This document shows, in pieces, positions 8,285 through 17,265 of a stretch of DNA of 64,000 bases. This stretch comes from JAXGZG01 sp040771825 (GTDB lineage: Bacteria; Bacillota; Sulfobacillia; Fermentithermobacillales; Fermentithermobacillaceae), in NCBI GenBank assembly GCA_040771825.1, contig JAXGZG010000001.1, forward strand, positions 248,001-312,000, read 5' to 3'. The notes below the pieces were generated by a model. That model saw only the letters and a list, made by a program, of their open reading frames with translations, ran no database searches and was not told the origin of the DNA. The position numbers and the translations under genes were made by a program. Position 1 is the stretch's first letter. Each line of letters begins with the position of its first letter.

Positions 8285-10153
8285 ATGTTTGGTAAGCGGA
8301 AATTACGGTTCTTTGCTGTCGCGTTAGTTCTTTGTCTGTTACTTCCGGCAGCGCCATTGGCACTTGCTGCACCATCGGAGTTGGATGGTCACTGGGCCAA
8401 GGAGGCTGTGGTTCGGTGGAATTCTCGGGGGATTATCAAGGGTTATCCTGACGGTTCGCTGAAGCCGGATGGGCTGATTACTAGGGCAGAATTTGCTGCA
8501 CTCATAAACAGGACATTTGGATTTGCCGCTTCTAAGCCCGTAGAATTTGCAGACGTACATAGCGGTGATTGGTATGAGCAGGATATCGAGAAGGCCTATT
8601 CGGCAGGTTACATGCTGGGATATACTGACGGGACAGTGCAACCTGGCGGAAACATCACGAGGCAGGAAGCATCACTTATTCTTGCGAGACTCCAGAAACT
8701 GAGCCAGGACGCTGAGGACTACCCATTCGCGGATGTTTCTTCGATTCCCAGCTGGAGCAAATGGGCAGTAATGGCGTGCGCTGGCAAAGGTCTCATGGTT
8801 GGATACCCTGATGGGTCATTCCAGCCCGAAGCAGGCATCACTAGGGCTGAAACGGTCACCACTTTGGACCGGATGTTCGCGGAGATCTACAGTGAACCCG
8901 GCGTCTACGGTTCTGAGGTCATGACCGACATTGAAGGCGGCGTGGTTGTTACCGCCACAGGCATTACGCTTCAGAATGTCACCATTGAGGGAGACCTTCT
9001 GATAGCTCAGGCGGTGGGCGACGGCGAAGTGACTTTGAAGAACGTCGTGGTCGAGGGGAGAACTCAGGTCAGCGGCGGCGGCGCTCATAGCGTGATCGTT
9101 ATCGACTCGGCCCTCGGCACCGTCGACATAGACAAAGAAAACGTTACTCTACTAGCGCAAGGAAAGACCCAAATAGACGTTGTCCATCTCAATGCATCTG
9201 CGCGAGTGGAAGAGCAAGACATTGAAGGCGATGGCATCAAGGACGTCGTTGTGGATGAAGACCTCCCGGAAGGCACCACTGTGGTATTGGTGGGCAACTT
9301 CAACCGAGTGGAAGTCAACTCCGGGTCTATTACTCTGGAGCTGGAAGACGGGCGGATTGTGGAACTCGAGACCGGCCCAGAAGCCCACGAGGTAGCCTTT
9401 GTCTTGCAGGAAGGCAGTTCGGTGGGGATTCTAATACTGAACGCTCTTGGGGATGTATCGGGTGCTGGTGCTATTGAGGAAGCGAGGATAAACACCTCTG
9501 GTTCCACGATTGAGCAGAAGCCAACCAAGGTGACGTTAGGAGAAGACGTGACGGCCACGGTGGGTGGGGTTGTCGTTGGTCAGCAGCCTACGACGGGCGG
9601 CGGGGACTACACGCCTCCGCCTACGACCCGGATTCCAGTCGCCTACTACACAGGCAAGAATTTCAACCGGTCTTATTCACCGATAGTAGGCAGCGGGGAC
9701 GTAGTTCAGACCATCAACACTGACGGTTCCATAGCCATAACTGTAAAGGGCGATGGCTATGTAGACGCTGGTTTTGTGATGGAAGCGGGAAAACTGGGCG
9801 AACTGGGTAGCATCACGGTGGAAGGTACAGGTGACTATGGCCTGAATCTCTACTTTGACCTAGATGGCGCCGGGTTCTTTAAGTGGGATGGCAACACGTT
9901 TGATAGTGTCGGTGGCGATGCCTATGCCCTGTACCTAGGAAGCGTTGAGGGCGGAGTACTGACGATAACAGATTCAACGAAGTTCAACCTAATGGGAACT
10001 GGCGGGGGCATCCACACGGTATCGGAACTAAAAGCTAAGTACGGTGTTGATACGCCAGTCGGGATTTGGGTAGGGGTTACCTCGCCAGATGGAGAAGGAA
10101 AGACTGCGACCATCATCTTGGCTACAATCGGATCTGGACCTCAGGAGAATTAG
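8285..10153 (+). CDS. S-layer homology (SLH) domain surface protein
   Basis: Exported cell-surface protein. A signal peptide (residues 1 to ~28, KRK charge cluster, hydrophobic core, AxA site) precedes three SLH domains at about 31-78, 90-138 and 150-196, each with the GYPDGS or GYTDGT turn and an ITRAE/ITRQE helix. SLH triplets bind pyruvylated secondary cell-wall polymers. Next comes a beta-rich region with Val/Thr/Asp-rich strands (~205-430), a short Gly/Pro-rich linker with PPP (~440) and a unique C-terminal domain. The remainder resembles no family I can name. ATG start has AGAAGG 5 bp upstream; a hairpin terminator follows. It is flanked by transposon debris on both sides. Confidence 0.85.
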   Translation: MFGKRKLRFFAVALVLCLLLPAAPLALAAPSELDGHWAKEAVVRWNSRGIIKGYPDGSLKPDGLITRAEFAALINRTFGFAASKPVEFADVHSGDWYEQDIEKAYSAGYMLGYTDGTVQPGGNITRQEASLILARLQKLSQDAEDYPFADVSSIPSWSKWAVMACAGKGLMVGYPDGSFQPEAGITRAETVTTLDRMFAEIYSEPGVYGSEVMTDIEGGVVVTATGITLQNVTIEGDLLIAQAVGDGEVTLKNVVVEGRTQVSGGGAHSVIVIDSALGTVDIDKENVTLLAQGKTQIDVVHLNASARVEEQDIEGDGIKDVVVDEDLPEGTTVVLVGNFNRVEVNSGSITLELEDGRIVELETGPEAHEVAFVLQEGSSVGILILNALGDVSGAGAIEEARINTSGSTIEQKPTKVTLGEDVTATVGGVVVGQQPTTGGGDYTPPPTTRIPVAYYTGKNFNRSYSPIVGSGDVVQTINTDGSIAITVKGDGYVDAGFVMEAGKLGELGSITVEGTGDYGLNLYFDLDGAGFFKWDGNTFDSVGGDAYALYLGSVEGGVLTITDSTKFNLMGTGGGIHTVSELKAKYGVDTPVGIWVGVTSPDGEGKTATIILATIGSGPQEN

Positions 10154-10251
10154 GGCTTCAGTCACGAGCACCAAATACGCACCCGTCGGCATGTCTAGCT
10201 TCAAGCAGGACAGAAGCGGGAAGGTAAAGGACTGTGGCCACTGACTCGAAT

Positions 10252-10284
10252 CCCCGTGAGAGAAGGAAATGCTCTCTCACGGGG
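10252..10284 (+). terminator. Rho-independent terminator after SLH gene
   Basis: CCCCGTGAGAGA and TCTCTCACGGGG form a perfect 12-bp stem with a 9-nt loop, followed by TTTACCTTT. It lies 98 bp after the SLH stop codon. Confidence 0.75.
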
Positions 10285-10402
10285 TTTACCTTTGCCTGTA
10301 CAGTCCCCTGCTGGCGTTGAGTAAGCGTCAAATGGCGCACACCTGGAACTCGGCCGCGGCGTGAAGGATGATCTTCCTGAGATTCATCAGGGGGGTCTTA
10401 GG

Positions 10403-10600
10403 ATGACTAGAGAAGAACAGCGACAGCAACGAGAGGCACGTTTGGCGGTATACAGGGAAAGCGGTCAAGGGGTCAAAGAATGGTGCGAGAGTAATGGTGT
10501 GCACCCCTCTTGATTGTGGAGAAGGCTCAAACAGGAGAAAATCGAGAAATCCGGCACTTCAGCGGGATGGCTTGAGGTAAGCGTAAACAGGGCGGTCACA
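10403..10600 (+). pseudogene. IS66-type TnpA accessory protein remnant
   Basis: The frame begins MTREEQRQQREARLAVYRES, continues with VKEWCESNGVHPS, hits a TGA at 10511-10513, and then resumes in the same frame with LWRRLKQEKIEKSG and SAGWLEVSV. This is the helix-turn-helix TnpA of IS66-family elements, broken by one in-frame stop (CGA to TGA would explain it). No tnpB or transposase follows; the remnant runs straight into the 3' end of the next, oppositely oriented gene. The rest of 10285-10402 is empty. Confidence 0.65.
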
Positions 10601-10601
10601 C

Positions 10602-12863
10602 TTACGCATCCCCCGAATCAGACGCCGCTTGCCCAGATTCCTGTCTTTCCAAACAAGAAATGAAGATATCCACCACTTGGGGGTCAAACTGACTGCCTGC
10701 GCCTGCTCGCAATTCATCTCGCGCCTTTGCCGAAGAGCGCGCTTTGCGATAGGGCCTGCCTTGAGTTATGGCATCATAAGCATCTACTACTGCCAAAATC
10801 CTTGACTGCAAGGGAATGTCCTCTCCAGCCAAACCCCTTGGGTAGCCCTTGCCATCCCACCTTTCATGATGGGCCAAAATGTAATCTGCGATATTCAGAA
10901 GCTCTGGCACGGTACGTGCTATCCGATAACCGATTTCAGGGTGTCGCTGTAGTGCCTGGGTTTCGGCATTTGTCAACAAGCCAGACTTCTTAAGTATGCG
11001 TTCATCAATGGCGATCTTGCCCATATCGTGAAGCATTGCAAGAACCTCTAATTCGTCTATCTCATAAGAGCCTAGGCCCATGATCCTGCCAATCTCTCTA
11101 CAGTAGACCCCAAGCCTCTCACCATGTTCTTGAGTCTCACAGCTCTTCTCAAAGAGGGTGCTTTTTATGGAAGACAAGATAATGTTTCGATGGCTCTTGG
11201 AACCCAAAAGTTTGCTTTTATACATATTGTCTTCTGCCTTCTTGAGGACTTCCTCCCATGTCTCGTTTCCATCGATCTTGCTCGCATAGCCAAGTGAGAT
11301 GCTAAGGGTAGTATCCGCCACCTTTGTGCCGAGACATCTCTCTTTGATTATGTAACATATTTTCTGCGCAAGATCTTCAGGGGTTTCAGGTAGCAAGATG
11401 ACCATTTCGTCTCCGCCCCAACGGGCTATCATATCCGATGCCCGACAGGAAGCCTTGATCGCTTGTGACACTTTGACGAGAGCCTGATCGCCAATCTGAT
11501 GACCGAAGACATCATTAATGAATTTGAGACCATCCAGGTCGCCCATGATGAGCGTCAATGGGTAACGGTCTTCGCTGTACGTATCCAGCCTTTTCAACTC
11601 TCTCTCAAAGAACGCCCTATTGTAGAGTCCGGTGAGAGAATCTCTGCGGCCCAGATACTTGATCTTGCGCTCAGCGCTATTAGCCTTGGTTACATCTCGG
11701 ATCACCAAGACAACTCCCTCAATCCCCCTGTCTTGATCTCTGATAGGGGCGGCGTCTACGGTAACAGCCAGTTTTCGTCCGTCATTGCATGCTAGAGTGA
11801 TACGTTTAGTCAGGTTCACAGTGTGGCCGCATCTAAAGACCATCTCAGTCAGGGTATCGCAAGCTCTCCTAGCGGATTCATCATACAGTTCAAATGCCTC
11901 AGTCAAAGGTCTTCCTCTTGCCTCATCTTGACTCCAGCCAACAAGTCTTTCGGCCACCTGGTTGAGAATCTCTATCCTTCCCATACTATCAGTGGTGATC
12001 ACCGCATCTCCGAGGGAAGACAAGATCACCTTCAGTCTTTCCTTTTCCGCATGCAAGGCTTCTTCTGCTTGTCTTCTCGCAGTAACATCATCAGAGATTG
12101 CCACAATCTCTCCGGTAGGCAGCTTAAAGACGGTATTTTCGAACCAGCGATGCTCTTGGCCCTCACGATAGGCCTTGACAGGGCAGCGAGCGGCTTTGCC
12201 TGTCTCCCAAACCTGTTGAAAGGTATCGATGATGCCGAAACCCTCAACGCCCGGCCGAACTTCCCCCAAAGGTCTACCTAGTACCTCATTTTCACGCCAG
12301 CCGTGCATTTCAAGGCTGGCAGGGTTTGCGCCCCGAATGACATAGTCCATGCTTGACGCGCCGTTTCCTCTTACTTCGTAAATCATTATGGCGGAAGGGG
12401 AATTATGAAATAGGCTCTGGCAAAGAGGGTAGCAGCCAGTCTCCAGCGAAGACCGCAAGGAGGCTAGTGTATGCTGAAAGCTTGCTTTTGATTGCCTTGA
12501 CCTGACTGCGTCATAAAGCAAGACAATCAAATGACCGGGATAGGGCACAAAAGCAGTGACGGTAAGCGAGAGATCGTTGAGTTCCAGTACATCCTCAAAT
12601 TCCTTTACAGTTCCTGTTGATGCCAGTTCCGAGAAGGCACTGAACCATTTGCCCCGTATCGCTCCCGGGCACTGAAGCCATTCCGACATGTTTTTCCCTA
12701 TTGCTTGCGACCCTTTCAGACCGAGCATTGTCTCGAAGGCTTTGTTGGCCTGCACCAATCTGTAATCCACTGGTAAGCCCGAAGCGTCAAAGATGATTTG
12801 ATGTAGAGAAAAGGCTAGAGGTAATGCTCCACAAAGTCTTTCCCTGATGCGGGCCGCTGCCAT
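10602..12863 (-). CDS. PAS-PAS-PAS-GGDEF-HD-GYP signalling protein
   Basis: A 753-aa soluble sensor with both cyclic-di-GMP synthesis and degradation domains. Three PAS-like domains occupy about 10-110, 160-270 and 275-395 (FELYDES and VIRDVTKAN mark the last). A GGDEF domain follows (~400-560), with RWGGDEMVILLP near 476-487; Met replaces the usual Phe of GGDEF, which may or may not affect activity. The C-terminal HD-GYP domain (~570-745) shows LHDMGKIA near 610 and HHERWDGKGYP near 662, all metal and GYP residues intact. No transmembrane segment is apparent. The ATG start has a strong AAAGGAGG site. It stands alone, between an IS66 remnant and the ATPase module. Confidence 0.88.
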   Translation of the reverse strand: MAAARIRERLCGALPLAFSLHQIIFDASGLPVDYRLVQANKAFETMLGLKGSQAIGKNMSEWLQCPGAIRGKWFSAFSELASTGTVKEFEDVLELNDLSLTVTAFVPYPGHLIVLLYDAVRSRQSKASFQHTLASLRSSLETGCYPLCQSLFHNSPSAIMIYEVRGNGASSMDYVIRGANPASLEMHGWRENEVLGRPLGEVRPGVEGFGIIDTFQQVWETGKAARCPVKAYREGQEHRWFENTVFKLPTGEIVAISDDVTARRQAEEALHAEKERLKVILSSLGDAVITTDSMGRIEILNQVAERLVGWSQDEARGRPLTEAFELYDESARRACDTLTEMVFRCGHTVNLTKRITLACNDGRKLAVTVDAAPIRDQDRGIEGVVLVIRDVTKANSAERKIKYLGRRDSLTGLYNRAFFERELKRLDTYSEDRYPLTLIMGDLDGLKFINDVFGHQIGDQALVKVSQAIKASCRASDMIARWGGDEMVILLPETPEDLAQKICYIIKERCLGTKVADTTLSISLGYASKIDGNETWEEVLKKAEDNMYKSKLLGSKSHRNIILSSIKSTLFEKSCETQEHGERLGVYCREIGRIMGLGSYEIDELEVLAMLHDMGKIAIDERILKKSGLLTNAETQALQRHPEIGYRIARTVPELLNIADYILAHHERWDGKGYPRGLAGEDIPLQSRILAVVDAYDAITQGRPYRKARSSAKARDELRAGAGSQFDPQVVDIFISCLERQESGQAASDSGDA

Positions 12864-13215
12864 GCTTGCTTCCTCCTTTGGAGTGCGTGCGCTGTCTCTG
12901 CTGTCTCTACGGTCTTTGACGTTTTCCTGTTATCTTCGGTATGGTCGGGAGACTTCCCTCCTTGTCGAAACACTCACTTCAGTGATCGGAAAGTTCACAG
13001 GAAAATGAAGACTTGCGAAGCAAGATGATCCTCCTATGCTTGTGCTCGGTCTGGGTATCTCCCCGAATGACTTGGCCGAACCGGCGAGATGACGGTATTC
13101 TCAAAAAGGGCGTCGCCTCGGCCTCTGGAAGGTGTGAGCAAAAGAGGATGAACCGTTTTTAGGTAGAAATAACAGGGGGCAGTACAGCCAGCAGAGCCAG
13201 TGGGGGTGTTCGCAG
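12864..13215. other. Intergenic region, divergent promoters expected
   Basis: This 352-bp gap separates the divergently transcribed signalling gene and ATPase module. I see no gene, repeat or clear promoter consensus in it. Confidence 0.4.
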
Positions 13216-14091
13216 GTGTTCGATGATGTAGTTGATGGCCTTGGCCATGAGGTCTTGGACATCGATACGCTGATTGACGTTGGACTCTTGTCGCATCGCA
13301 AGGAAATCGTGGAAAAGAAGCGGCAGGCCGCATCTCACGTGACAAAAATAGAGGCGGGGTTCGCCAGAGGAGATCTGGAAGAGGTCTCGAGAAGCCTGGG
13401 GCGTCTCGAGGCGGCGTCGCTCCGGATGGCTGAACTTGCCGGAGCCGTCAACCAGAAGTTGGGCGCATATCCCGTGGAGGAGTATCTTTCCTGCAACTTC
13501 CACGATACGTTCATGGCGGTGTGTAAGGCTGAAGGTCTGACAGTTGAGGGATCGTTCCCGCGGTATGAGGTGTTCCCGTTCAGGGTGCGAGTCTTGGTAT
13601 CTTCCAAAAGCATAGAGGTAAACGAACGGAAAGTCAGGATGCTCAGGCCGAAGGCGCTGGCACAGTATCTCAGCAAGCAGAAGTCCAAACTTGAAGCTGC
13701 GTCTTTTAATACTCAAAGGTTCGTGGACGCATTGGCCAGGGCGTACGATCTTCTCATCTCACAACGGGAATCGGGCTTTGGTGCAAAGCTCAGGCAGGGT
13801 TTGGACCTCCCGCTCATGGCGGTTTACGAAGTCCTCACCCTCCTTCCGCCGCATCGCCGCGCTTACCCTGCAGGCATGTTTGCCTTCGACCTCCACAGGT
13901 TGTTCGTATCTGACTGCTTCAGTGCTTCAGACGGACGTACATTGGTCTTGGGTGACGCTCGCACCCGCGGCCAAAGGGTTGTAACATACGATGCGTCAGG
14001 CAGAGAGCATCGATTTGGGAGCATCAGGTTTGAGGCCGCAGCGTCAGATTGCGAAGCTCGTCAAGAGGGATTGGGGAGTGAAGAAAAATGA
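13216..14091 (+). CDS. Partner protein of BREX-like ATPase, unknown function
   Basis: A 291-aa soluble protein I cannot assign to a named family. It begins with a helical, charged region (~25-75) that may form a coiled coil. A central stretch contains FPFRVRVLVSSKSIEVNERK (~112-131) and a FVDALARAYDLL helix, and the segment from about 190 (LPLMAVYEVLTLLPPHRRAY) to FAFDLHRLF looks like a winged-helix unit. The GTG start has a weak GTGGGGGTG upstream. The 3' end overlaps the large ATPase gene by 4 bp, so the two are almost certainly coexpressed and probably form one complex. The winged-helix reading and the defence-related role are inferences from neighbourhood. Confidence 0.55.
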   Translation: MFDDVVDGLGHEVLDIDTLIDVGLLSHRKEIVEKKRQAASHVTKIEAGFARGDLEEVSRSLGRLEAASLRMAELAGAVNQKLGAYPVEEYLSCNFHDTFMAVCKAEGLTVEGSFPRYEVFPFRVRVLVSSKSIEVNERKVRMLRPKALAQYLSKQKSKLEAASFNTQRFVDALARAYDLLISQRESGFGAKLRQGLDLPLMAVYEVLTLLPPHRRAYPAGMFAFDLHRLFVSDCFSASDGRTLVLGDARTRGQRVVTYDASGREHRFGSIRFEAAASDCEARQEGLGSEEK

Positions 14092-16487
14092 CCGCGCCCT
14101 TGGGCTTGGGAAACGTGCATGGGGACACGGTTCGGCCTTTGGCAGAATTCTGGGCCTCAGAGTATCTCAGATGGTACATAAGACAAGGCGGAAGCAAGGT
14201 TAAGCTGGTGACGTCGGTGGACAACGAGATGGTGGGCGCTGTCCTTTCCAGATTCCACGACCTGGCGTTGTGCAAAGGTTACAGTTCCTACATGGTGGAT
14301 GCCCGGAGCCTTGGCCGCCTCAAGCTGACAATGATCTATCGGGCTCTTCTTGAGGCGGTGGATCTTGATGCGCTTGTGGATGACTACTGTTCCCGCATCA
14401 TAACCCGCATCGGGTACAACCCGGCTGACGTCGATCCGGAACTGTCCTTTGTGCAGTGGGCGGTTCAGGATCAAAGCAGGGATCAGATCTCCATATCCCG
14501 AGAGATCAACGAACTCCTAGAGAACGACCTTTTCAGGAACCCGGCGGTGAACCGTTCTTTCGCCACGGCTATCATGCAGCTGTGCGGGGCGCGGTTGGGA
14601 TCCCGCGTTCAGGACAAGCGCGAAAGAGACAACATGAAAGAGGCGCTTTTCGCCTGGATAAGAGGGGGCGACGTGCTTTTGCGGGATCTTCGCAGATACC
14701 ATGTATATGCGAAGATAGATAGCTACAACGCCCGGGTGATGCTCAGGTCTCTCGCTCAAGTGGTAAGGTTGGCAGGAAAGGCGGGCTTGGTCCTTATCAT
14801 AGGAGGGTTGGACACCCTCTTGGATAGACGGCCGACCGGCCGACCGCTTTACCCTAAGGCCGCCAGAGATGAATTCTACGAAAGCGTGCGTCAGTTCATC
14901 GACGAGGTTGAGGTTTTCAGCCATACCATGATAGTGCTGGGCCTTTCCCGGCATCTGGTAGATGATGCGTCCTTTGGACTGAGATCATACGAAGCCCTGT
15001 GGCTAAGGCTGCAGAACGAGGTTGCGGGTGACCGTCCCAACCCCTTTCGGGACTTCATCGATCTAGATGCCTTCTCAGCTGCGCTAGGGGAGACTCCTGT
15101 AGAAGAGGCAGGATTGGCTCTGCAATGGGGGAATACTGGCAGTCGTTCCAGTTTGCTGCCATCCGTGGGCGGGCAGTATGGACTGGCGGAAGGGACTGGT
15201 TTTGCGACGGAAAGGGGTTTTGCCGACACTTCGATCATCGAGACTTTGCGCTCAGGAGTCACCTCCAAGTCCCTAGCCAACTTCTTCCTCTACGGACGCG
15301 AAGCTCTCCTAGAAAAAGTGCAGAGAGACCTCTGGAAAGTGCGCGAAACGGGCATTTCCCAAGGCATTGTCATCAGGGGGGAGTATGGCGAGGGTAAAAC
15401 CCATCTTCTGAATGCAATCGCCAACGAAGCTCTGAGAAGCGGCTTCGTAGTGAGTTTTGTGGTGTTGAGCAAAGAGACTCCGTTCAGCCGTCTAGACAGA
15501 GTCTACCCGAAACTTGTGGCCGGAACGTACATTCCGGGTCAGGCCGAGCCGGGCATTGCTCCTCTTTTTAGAGATCTGCGCCCCGATGGAGACACGGCAC
15601 TGCGGCTCCTCAGGTTCGCCGAGGACGAACTACATCCAAAGCTGCACCATGTGCTGTACAATTACCTGCATGTCGGCGATACGTACAACCAGCACCTGCT
15701 CCTAAGCGACCTGTCCGGAACGTTTCTGCCGGTTGCTTTCGTCAAGGCTGTTCACAGAACCACAACCGGCCGTCCCGCCAAGATTCCTCGGTTCACGCCC
15801 GGGATTGATGTACACGATTACCTGAGACTCGTTTCCGAAACCATCAGGCAACGAGGAATGGCGGGCTGGTTGATCCTATTCGACGAATTCGAACTGGTGG
15901 GCACCTTGGGCGCCCAGGCCAGAGCCGATGCATACCTCAATCTGGAGCCCTTTCTGGGCATGCGTCCCTCGTCGGCCCCTGGATTTACTCTATCGCTTTT
16001 CAGTGTGGCGTCGAGATATTGGCCGGACATCCTGCTGCGAGAGAGAAGGCCGGATACTACCGAGATACCGGCGAGGCTCAGTGCCCGGAACAGACACGCA
16101 GAAGCCAAGCGTGTCGACCGCATCCTGAAATTCTTGCTACAGGATCCGGTTTCCCTGGGGACTCTCACCGAGGCGGAAATCGCCAAGATGCTCTCGGCGC
16201 TGGCCGCCATCCACGGTAAGGCCTACTCATGGTCGGGGGACTTGGACATCGCTTCCGTCGAAGCCGCCACCAAGCATGTCAGGTTGAGGACCCGCATCAG
16301 ATACGCCCTGGAATGCTTGGATCTGGAGTTTCTTTACGGAGGCTTGCCGGCTGTCGCCACGGGCGAGCTTGAGGAGCAATCGCTATCTGAGGGGGAACGG
16401 AAGGCGGGAAAGGCAGACGAAGACGAAGTCACAGACACAGACAAAGATACAGACACAGACAAGGACAAGGACATAGAAGTGGAGTAA
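14088..16487 (+). CDS. BREX-like (DUF2791-type) large ATPase with tandem ATPase-like halves
   Basis: A 799-aa P-loop ATPase. The second half resembles the DUF2791/BrxC-BrxD group: Walker A GEYGEGKTHLL near 430-440 and Walker B LILFDEFELVG near 591-601, followed by ARADAYLNLEPFLG. The first half (~15-350) looks like a diverged copy: VLIIGGLDTLLDRR (~234-247) resembles a Walker B region with the catalytic acid lost, and no Walker A is visible where one is expected, so it may be structural. The C-terminus is a repetitive acidic tail of DTDKD units (~775-799). ATG start overlaps its 291-aa partner. DUF2791 proteins occur in BREX phage-defence and related conflict loci; no methylase, PglZ or helicase lies nearby. 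Confidence 0.7.
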   Translation: MTAPLGLGNVHGDTVRPLAEFWASEYLRWYIRQGGSKVKLVTSVDNEMVGAVLSRFHDLALCKGYSSYMVDARSLGRLKLTMIYRALLEAVDLDALVDDYCSRIITRIGYNPADVDPELSFVQWAVQDQSRDQISISREINELLENDLFRNPAVNRSFATAIMQLCGARLGSRVQDKRERDNMKEALFAWIRGGDVLLRDLRRYHVYAKIDSYNARVMLRSLAQVVRLAGKAGLVLIIGGLDTLLDRRPTGRPLYPKAARDEFYESVRQFIDEVEVFSHTMIVLGLSRHLVDDASFGLRSYEALWLRLQNEVAGDRPNPFRDFIDLDAFSAALGETPVEEAGLALQWGNTGSRSSLLPSVGGQYGLAEGTGFATERGFADTSIIETLRSGVTSKSLANFFLYGREALLEKVQRDLWKVRETGISQGIVIRGEYGEGKTHLLNAIANEALRSGFVVSFVVLSKETPFSRLDRVYPKLVAGTYIPGQAEPGIAPLFRDLRPDGDTALRLLRFAEDELHPKLHHVLYNYLHVGDTYNQHLLLSDLSGTFLPVAFVKAVHRTTTGRPAKIPRFTPGIDVHDYLRLVSETIRQRGMAGWLILFDEFELVGTLGAQARADAYLNLEPFLGMRPSSAPGFTLSLFSVASRYWPDILLRERRPDTTEIPARLSARNRHAEAKRVDRILKFLLQDPVSLGTLTEAEIAKMLSALAAIHGKAYSWSGDLDIASVEAATKHVRLRTRIRYALECLDLEFLYGGLPAVATGELEEQSLSEGERKAGKADEDEVTDTDKDTDTDKDKDIEVE

Positions 16488-16557
16488 CATCTCTATACGG
16501 TGCGCCTTCGGGTGTGATACGGTCATGGGGCTAGTTCAGCGAGGAGGCTTCCAGAAC

Positions 16558-16947
16558 GTGTCCAATCGGGCTGTCGACTGGCTGAACCAAGCAGAGAGAG
16601 ACTGCGAGCATGCCCGAAACGCGCTGGAAAACGAATATCACGAATGGGCCTGCTTCGCCGCTCATCAAGCAGCCGAGAAGGCGATCAGGGCCCTACACCT
16701 GTATTTGCGACAATAGGCGTGGGGTCATGTGGCTGCTAGGCTCCTAAGAGAATTGCCACGTGAAATCTCAGTGCCTGCGGACATACTGGAGAGGGCTATG
16801 GTGCTTGACAACTACTACATTCCTTCAAGATATCCCGACAGCCACTCCGAAGGATCCCCTTTCGAACACTACGGACCATTGCAGAGCAGGGAGGCTATAG
16901 CACATGCCCGTGAGATCATTGCGTTCGTCCGTGCTCATATGGCCTGA
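16558..16947 (+). pseudogene. HEPN-domain protein interrupted by in-frame TAG
   Basis: The GTG start follows GAGGAGG. The frame reads NRAVDWLNQAERDCEHARNA and EWACFAAHQAAEKAIRALHL, typical of the HEPN domain (PF05168), then meets TAG at 16714-16716. It continues in the same frame with AWGHVAARLLRELP and the expected DNYYIPSRYPDS and HAREIIAFVRAHM C-terminus. One base change (GAG or CAG to TAG) therefore breaks an otherwise complete ~130-residue gene. HEPN proteins of this type pair with MNT nucleotidyltransferases as toxin-antitoxin modules, and the broken MNT gene follows with a small overlap. Amber readthrough cannot be excluded, but the partner is also damaged. Confidence 0.75.
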
Positions 16948-17265
16948 TCGCCCTCGCGTTCACGGGGCCTTTGTCAGATGGGCAGGGCGGCTTCTCAAAG
17001 ATAGAGATGATATCCTCCGAATTGGGTACTTCGGGTCCTATGCCCGAGGGGATTGGGGAGTAGGCAGCGATCTGGATGTCATCGCTCTTGTCACACCACA
17101 TTTGGCCTCGAAGCGCTAGAACTCCCGGTGAGCGTCGACATTCTCGTCTTCACTGAGAACGAGTGGAAGATCCATGCTGCCAAAGACTCCCGGTTCTACC
17201 GTGAGGTCATGAATGAAGCAGTGTGGTATGGGGATTCTACGGATCCTACCTCGCCCCACCCCTGA
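16931..17265 (+). pseudogene. MNT-type nucleotidyltransferase, frameshifted
   Basis: A minimal nucleotidyltransferase, antitoxin partner of HEPN proteins. The first frame (GTG at 16931) reads RIGYFGSYARGDWGVGSDLD, the GSYARG...SDLDV active site with both metal-binding Asp. It then stops at 17117-17119. The C-terminal part (LELPVSVDILVFTENEWKIH) continues in another frame up to 17265. The family normally has a short extra block between these parts, so a small deletion plus frameshift occurred around 17090-17115. The end overlaps the convergent formyltransferase gene. Confidence 0.75.

Noticed and set aside
7992..8375. 127-codon minus-strand frame
   Set aside because: It overlaps the start of the SLH gene, has no ribosome-binding site and shows no family features.
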